From Prosthecobacter sp. (GTDB lineage Bacteria; Verrucomicrobiota; Verrucomicrobiia; Verrucomicrobiales; Verrucomicrobiaceae): a stretch of DNA of 64,000 nucleotides. The stretch is taken from the NCBI RefSeq assembly GCF_034366625.1, contig NZ_JAXMIH010000026.1, positions 1-64,000 of the forward strand, written 5' to 3'. The stretch's first letter is position 1; each line of letters opens with the position of its first letter. Below the pieces are notes generated by a model that made no database searches, was not told where the DNA came from, and saw only the letters and a program-made list of their open reading frames with translations. This document shows positions 61,176 to 64,000 of the stretch, piece after piece. A program made the translations under genes and the position numbers.

Positions 61176-62939
61176 ATGGACGACAAGCCCGAGCCAATGA
61201 CGAACCGCAGCGCGCTGCGTCGCTTGCTCACGTTCGCACGCGGCCACTGGCGCATCGCCGCGCTGCAATTCGCCCTCGCCGTCGCCGGCACCTCGCTCAT
61301 CTTCGTCTTTCCCGGCGTCGTGCGCTGGTTCATGGATGAAATCATCCCGCAGAAGCGCACAGATCTCATCTGGCAGGCCGGCGGTCTCGCCATTTTCGCC
61401 TTCACCGTGCGCGAAGGCCTCTACTACTTCCGCACCCGCGTGAACTGCACCTTCGAGCAGTGCATGATCACCGACCTGCGCGGCCAGCTTCATCGCAAGG
61501 TCGAGCTTCTCCCGCTGCGCTGGTTCGATCATCAAAGCACCGGCGACATCCTCACCAAACTCGCCGACGACGTGCCCGCCACCCAGCGCGTCATCCTCGA
61601 AGGCATCGAGCAGGGCCTCACCGCCGTGCTGCAAATCCTCATCACTGCCGTTGTCATGCTCATCGCGGACACGAAGCTCGCCTTGATTGTTCTCGCGCCC
61701 ACGCCGCTCATCGCCGCCGGTGGCTGGATATACTCCCGCTGGGTTTCACCACGCGCCACCGCCGCGCGTGAAGCGACCAGCATGCTCAATGCCACGCTGC
61801 ACGACACCCTCACCGGCATCCGCCAGATCAAGAGCTTCACCGCCGAGGAGATGCGGCAGTGGAAATTCCTCGCCGCCAGCGAGCGCCTCAAAGAGAAGCA
61901 AACACGTCTCATGGCCGCCTGGGCCTTCTACGCGCCGTCCATGACTCTGCTGGGCAATCTCGGCCTCGTGCTGCTCCTCATGGCCGGTTCGTGGTGGTGC
62001 GTGCAGGGCAGCATGACCACTGGCGAGTTGATGCAGTTCATCCTGCTCGTCGGTTTCCTCTACGAACCCATTGCCCGCCTCCACGGCGTCAATCAAACGC
62101 TCCTCAACGGCCTCGCTGCCGCCAAGCGCGTCTTCGCCATCCTCGACGATGAAACCGAGGAAGACCTCGATTCCGGCCAGACGCTTCAAAACATCCGTGG
62201 CGAAGTCGGATTCCACTCCGTCTCCTTCGCCTACCGCGAGGACAAACCCGTGCTGCACAACATCACGCTCGCCGCGCAGCGTCATCAAACCATCGCCATC
62301 GTCGGCGCGACCGGTTCCGGCAAAAGCACGCTCTTCCAGCTCCTCACCCGCTTCTACGACCCGCAAAGCGGCAGCATCACGCTCGATGGCATCCCGCTCA
62401 GCGACCTCAGCAAGCGTTCCCTGCGCCAATCGCTCGCCTACGTCACGCAGGAATCATTCCTCTTCGCCGGAACCGTGCGCGACAATCTCCTCCTCGGCAA
62501 ACCCGCCGCCACCGACGACGAACTCTGGGTCGCGCTTAGCGATGCCTGCGCCGAAGACTTCATTCGCCGCCTCCCCGAAGGCCTCGACGCCGAGGTCGGC
62601 GAACGTGGTGTCCTCTTGAGCGGCGGCGAGCGTCAGCGCCTCGCTCTCGCCCGTGCCTTCCTCAAAAACGCCCCCATCCTGCTGCTCGATGAAGCCACTT
62701 CGTCCGTCGATGTGAAGTCAGAGCATCTCATTCAAGAGGCGCTCGCCAAACTCCGCGCCAACCGCACCAGCCTCATCATCGCCCACCGCCTCAGTACCAT
62801 CATCGAGGCCAATGTCATCTACGTCCTCCATCAAGGCCGCATCCTCGCCCACGGCACCCACGCCGAGCTCCTCCAATCCTCCGCCTACTACCGCGAACTC
62901 ACCGCCCTCGCCTTCACCCCAGGAGAGGGATCATCCTGA
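61176..62939 (+). CDS. ABC transporter ATP-binding/permease, MsbA-type exporter
   Basis: A 587-residue half-transporter with six membrane helices in residues 1-325 and an ATPase domain after that. Walker A is GATGSGKST, the signature LSGGERQ, Walker B ILLLDEATSSVD and the H-loop AHR. It dimerises to flip lipids or lipid-linked glycans. Context in the polysaccharide cluster supports export of a modified sugar or glycolipid. The last residues (GEGSS) are encoded by a hairpin repeat that spans the stop codon. Confidence 0.9.
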   Translation: MDDKPEPMTNRSALRRLLTFARGHWRIAALQFALAVAGTSLIFVFPGVVRWFMDEIIPQKRTDLIWQAGGLAIFAFTVREGLYYFRTRVNCTFEQCMITDLRGQLHRKVELLPLRWFDHQSTGDILTKLADDVPATQRVILEGIEQGLTAVLQILITAVVMLIADTKLALIVLAPTPLIAAGGWIYSRWVSPRATAAREATSMLNATLHDTLTGIRQIKSFTAEEMRQWKFLAASERLKEKQTRLMAAWAFYAPSMTLLGNLGLVLLLMAGSWWCVQGSMTTGELMQFILLVGFLYEPIARLHGVNQTLLNGLAAAKRVFAILDDETEEDLDSGQTLQNIRGEVGFHSVSFAYREDKPVLHNITLAAQRHQTIAIVGATGSGKSTLFQLLTRFYDPQSGSITLDGIPLSDLSKRSLRQSLAYVTQESFLFAGTVRDNLLLGKPAATDDELWVALSDACAEDFIRRLPEGLDAEVGERGVLLSGGERQRLALARAFLKNAPILLLDEATSSVDVKSEHLIQEALAKLRANRTSLIIAHRLSTIIEANVIYVLHQGRILAHGTHAELLQSSAYYRELTALAFTPGEGSS

Positions 62940-62969
62940 TCCCTCAAGGCGGGGCCAAGATGGCCCCGC
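62925..62969. repeat. Tandem hairpins overlapping the stop codon of the MsbA-type gene
   Basis: First stem: GAGGGATCA (62925-62933) with TGATCCCTC (62937-62945), loop TCC. Second stem: GCGGGGCCA (62949-62957) with TGGCCCCGC (62961-62969), loop AGA. The TGA stop is in the first right arm. No U-run follows. Confidence 0.7.
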
Positions 62970-63067
62970 TCCTTCAGACTGATTCTCGGCGAGTCCCAAA
63001 AAACAAAGGGAGGCAGGCAGCGATCAGCATGGAGTGATAAAACGAGGCGAACGACGCCTGTCGATGG

Positions 63068-63670
63068 CTAGGTCTCATGCGCCATGCCATAAAAGGCCCT
63101 GGCCTCGGCACGCCCGAGTGCGCGGAAAACGCCGGCCGAGACGCTGGCGAACACCAGCGTCACACCGGCCGCATAGATCCGCCCCCACCACGGAATGGGA
63201 CCGTCGTTGCCCCGCAACGGAACGAACGGTATCACCAGCAGATAAACGACGAACCACAAGGTGGCCAGGGCCGTCATGCCGCGTGCCACCCACCATGCCC
63301 AGCGTTGAGCCAGCACCTGACCGTAAAACAGCACCAGCGCTGGCAGGAAGAGCACCGTCGTCCAATAGAAAGCTCTGCCGCCCGCGCGAACCAGGCCGTC
63401 GCTCTGTTCCAACGCACAAAACGCCAGGAACAAACCGTTGCCGATGATGGCCGCCCGCACCGGCGCGGGGATCAAATCGAAGCGCAGTCGGCGCAACCTG
63501 CCCCAGAGGGCGACAATCCCGCTCAGGATGAGAACAACCCCGATGACCACAACCGCGCCGCCTTGCCGATCCAAGGTGCCACGGCCCACCCACACCACGA
63601 TGGCAGGCACTAGCCACGCGCCCCCCAACGATGCCGCCAAGAGACCAGTGACTGGAAGCAGACGACTCAT
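63068..63670 (-). CDS. Integral membrane protein, unknown function
   Basis: A 200-residue hydrophobic protein with about six membrane segments (for example LLPVTGLLAASLGGAWLVPA, VVVIGVVLILSGIVALWG, TVLFLPALVLFYG, LWFVVYLLVIPFV). Glycine and alanine are abundant. The start ATG 63670 has a plausible RBS. No family is recognised. Confidence 0.65.
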   Translation of the reverse strand: MSRLLPVTGLLAASLGGAWLVPAIVVWVGRGTLDRQGGAVVVIGVVLILSGIVALWGRLRRLRFDLIPAPVRAAIIGNGLFLAFCALEQSDGLVRAGGRAFYWTTVLFLPALVLFYGQVLAQRWAWWVARGMTALATLWFVVYLLVIPFVPLRGNDGPIPWWGRIYAAGVTLVFASVSAGVFRALGRAEARAFYGMAHET

Positions 63671-63688
63671 GAGGAATTTAATAGATGG

Positions 63689-64000
63689 CTAGGCCGTTTG
63701 TGTGGTGATGTGGTCAATGAATACCTCAAACTGAGTCTCTCCATTCTTGGCTGCGATACCCCAAGGACGATTGATGTCGATAAGGCAGCGCTTGCGGCCA
63801 TCCTTATCAGTCCACTCTTGAAGAATCTCGCAAGCGATCACGCCAGGCTGCGGATAACTACTCTGTGCATCCAAATCTGCGGCAGTGAAGATTGGAAGCT
63901 TGTCGACGAACGACCACTGCCGACCGGAGGCGTCGCTCATGACGCACTCAACAATGTTGGGCTGATATTCTTCCACCAATCGAACGATTTGAACAGGGAT
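63689..64000 (-). CDS. Small hypothetical protein, 5' end outside window
   Basis: A frame open to the window edge, at least 103 residues, with internal GTG at 63979. The sequence IVRLVEEYQPNIVECVMSDASGRQWSFVDKLPIF and GVIACEILQEWTDKDGRKRCLIDINRPWGI is a compact beta-rich domain with no known family. The true start is probably a few codons upstream of 64000. AT-richer than its neighbours. Confidence 0.55.
   Translation of the reverse strand: MPVQIVRLVEEYQPNIVECVMSDASGRQWSFVDKLPIFTAADLDAQSSYPQPGVIACEILQEWTDKDGRKRCLIDINRPWGIAAKNGETQFEVFIDHITTQTA

Overview
The window looks like chromosome of a verrucomicrobial bacterium (PVC superphylum, probably near Prosthecobacter/Verrucomicrobiaceae). This rests on protein families rather than a marker alignment: a PSCyt1/WD40/DUF1549/DUF1553 protein next to a Tat-exported DUF1501 protein, a PVC-type propeller/HEAT/c-heme protein, secreted TPR proteins attached to ExbB/ExbD, many Tat or Sec signals, and eukaryote-like versions of HisA and UDP-glucose pyrophosphorylase. 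GC is high, with a few clearly AT-richer islands (about 8.6-9.1, 23.9-24.3, 47.5-48.0, 58.4-58.7 and 63.7-64.0 kb). No CRISPR array, rRNA, transposase or integrase is visible. Two tRNA genes are present, Arg(CCG) and Glu(TTC).

Layout. 0-2.4 kb: end of a branched-chain amino acid ABC transporter and an MFS anion symporter. 2.5-8.0 kb: ExbB, two ExbD, a 971-residue TPR protein and a second repeat protein, forming one energised envelope module. 8.1-16.7 kb: small membrane and secreted orphans, ruvB, a LolCDE-like ABC exporter, a PaaK-type ligase, a mutarotase and cytidine deaminase. 16.7-27.3 kb: secreted PHP-type protein, DUF1624-like membrane protein, then the DUF1549/1553 - SUKH - DUF1501 - PPC-domain group. 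27.2-38.3 kb: fused hydantoinase, TPR, YacP-like nuclease, PIG-L deacetylase, Tat-exported TIM barrel, DapA-like protein, heme/propeller protein, panD. 38.4-44.5 kb: an RsmA-Nudix fusion, HAD phosphatase, leuA, eukaryotic-type hisA, FAH-family hydrolase and Lon-N-like protein. 44.8-53.1 kb: UDP-glucose pyrophosphorylase, tRNA-Arg, fatty acid hydroxylase, and a compact cluster of alcohol dehydrogenase, two tandem FemAB/GNAT-like proteins, a beta-keto acid cleavage enzyme and a GNAT. 53.2-58.4 kb: ApbE, then an MglA-type GTPase between a small roadblock-like protein and a 995-residue disordered SPF-repeat protein. 58.7-64 kb: tRNA-Glu, a nucleotide-sugar epimerase, sugar methyltransferase, MsbA-type exporter and two hypothetical proteins.

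The most interesting points are: (1) an AT-rich SUKH-family gene wedged between the normally adjacent DUF1553 and DUF1501 genes and flanked by 38-bp direct repeats copying the 3' end of the upstream gene; (2) the MglA/roadblock/SPF-repeat module; (3) the dehydrogenase-GNAT-GNAT-BKACE-GNAT cluster; (4) the RsmA-Nudix fusion; and (5) several families of short intergenic repeats, one of which appears to supply the signal peptide of a secreted protein and others of which encode the last residues of neighbouring genes.
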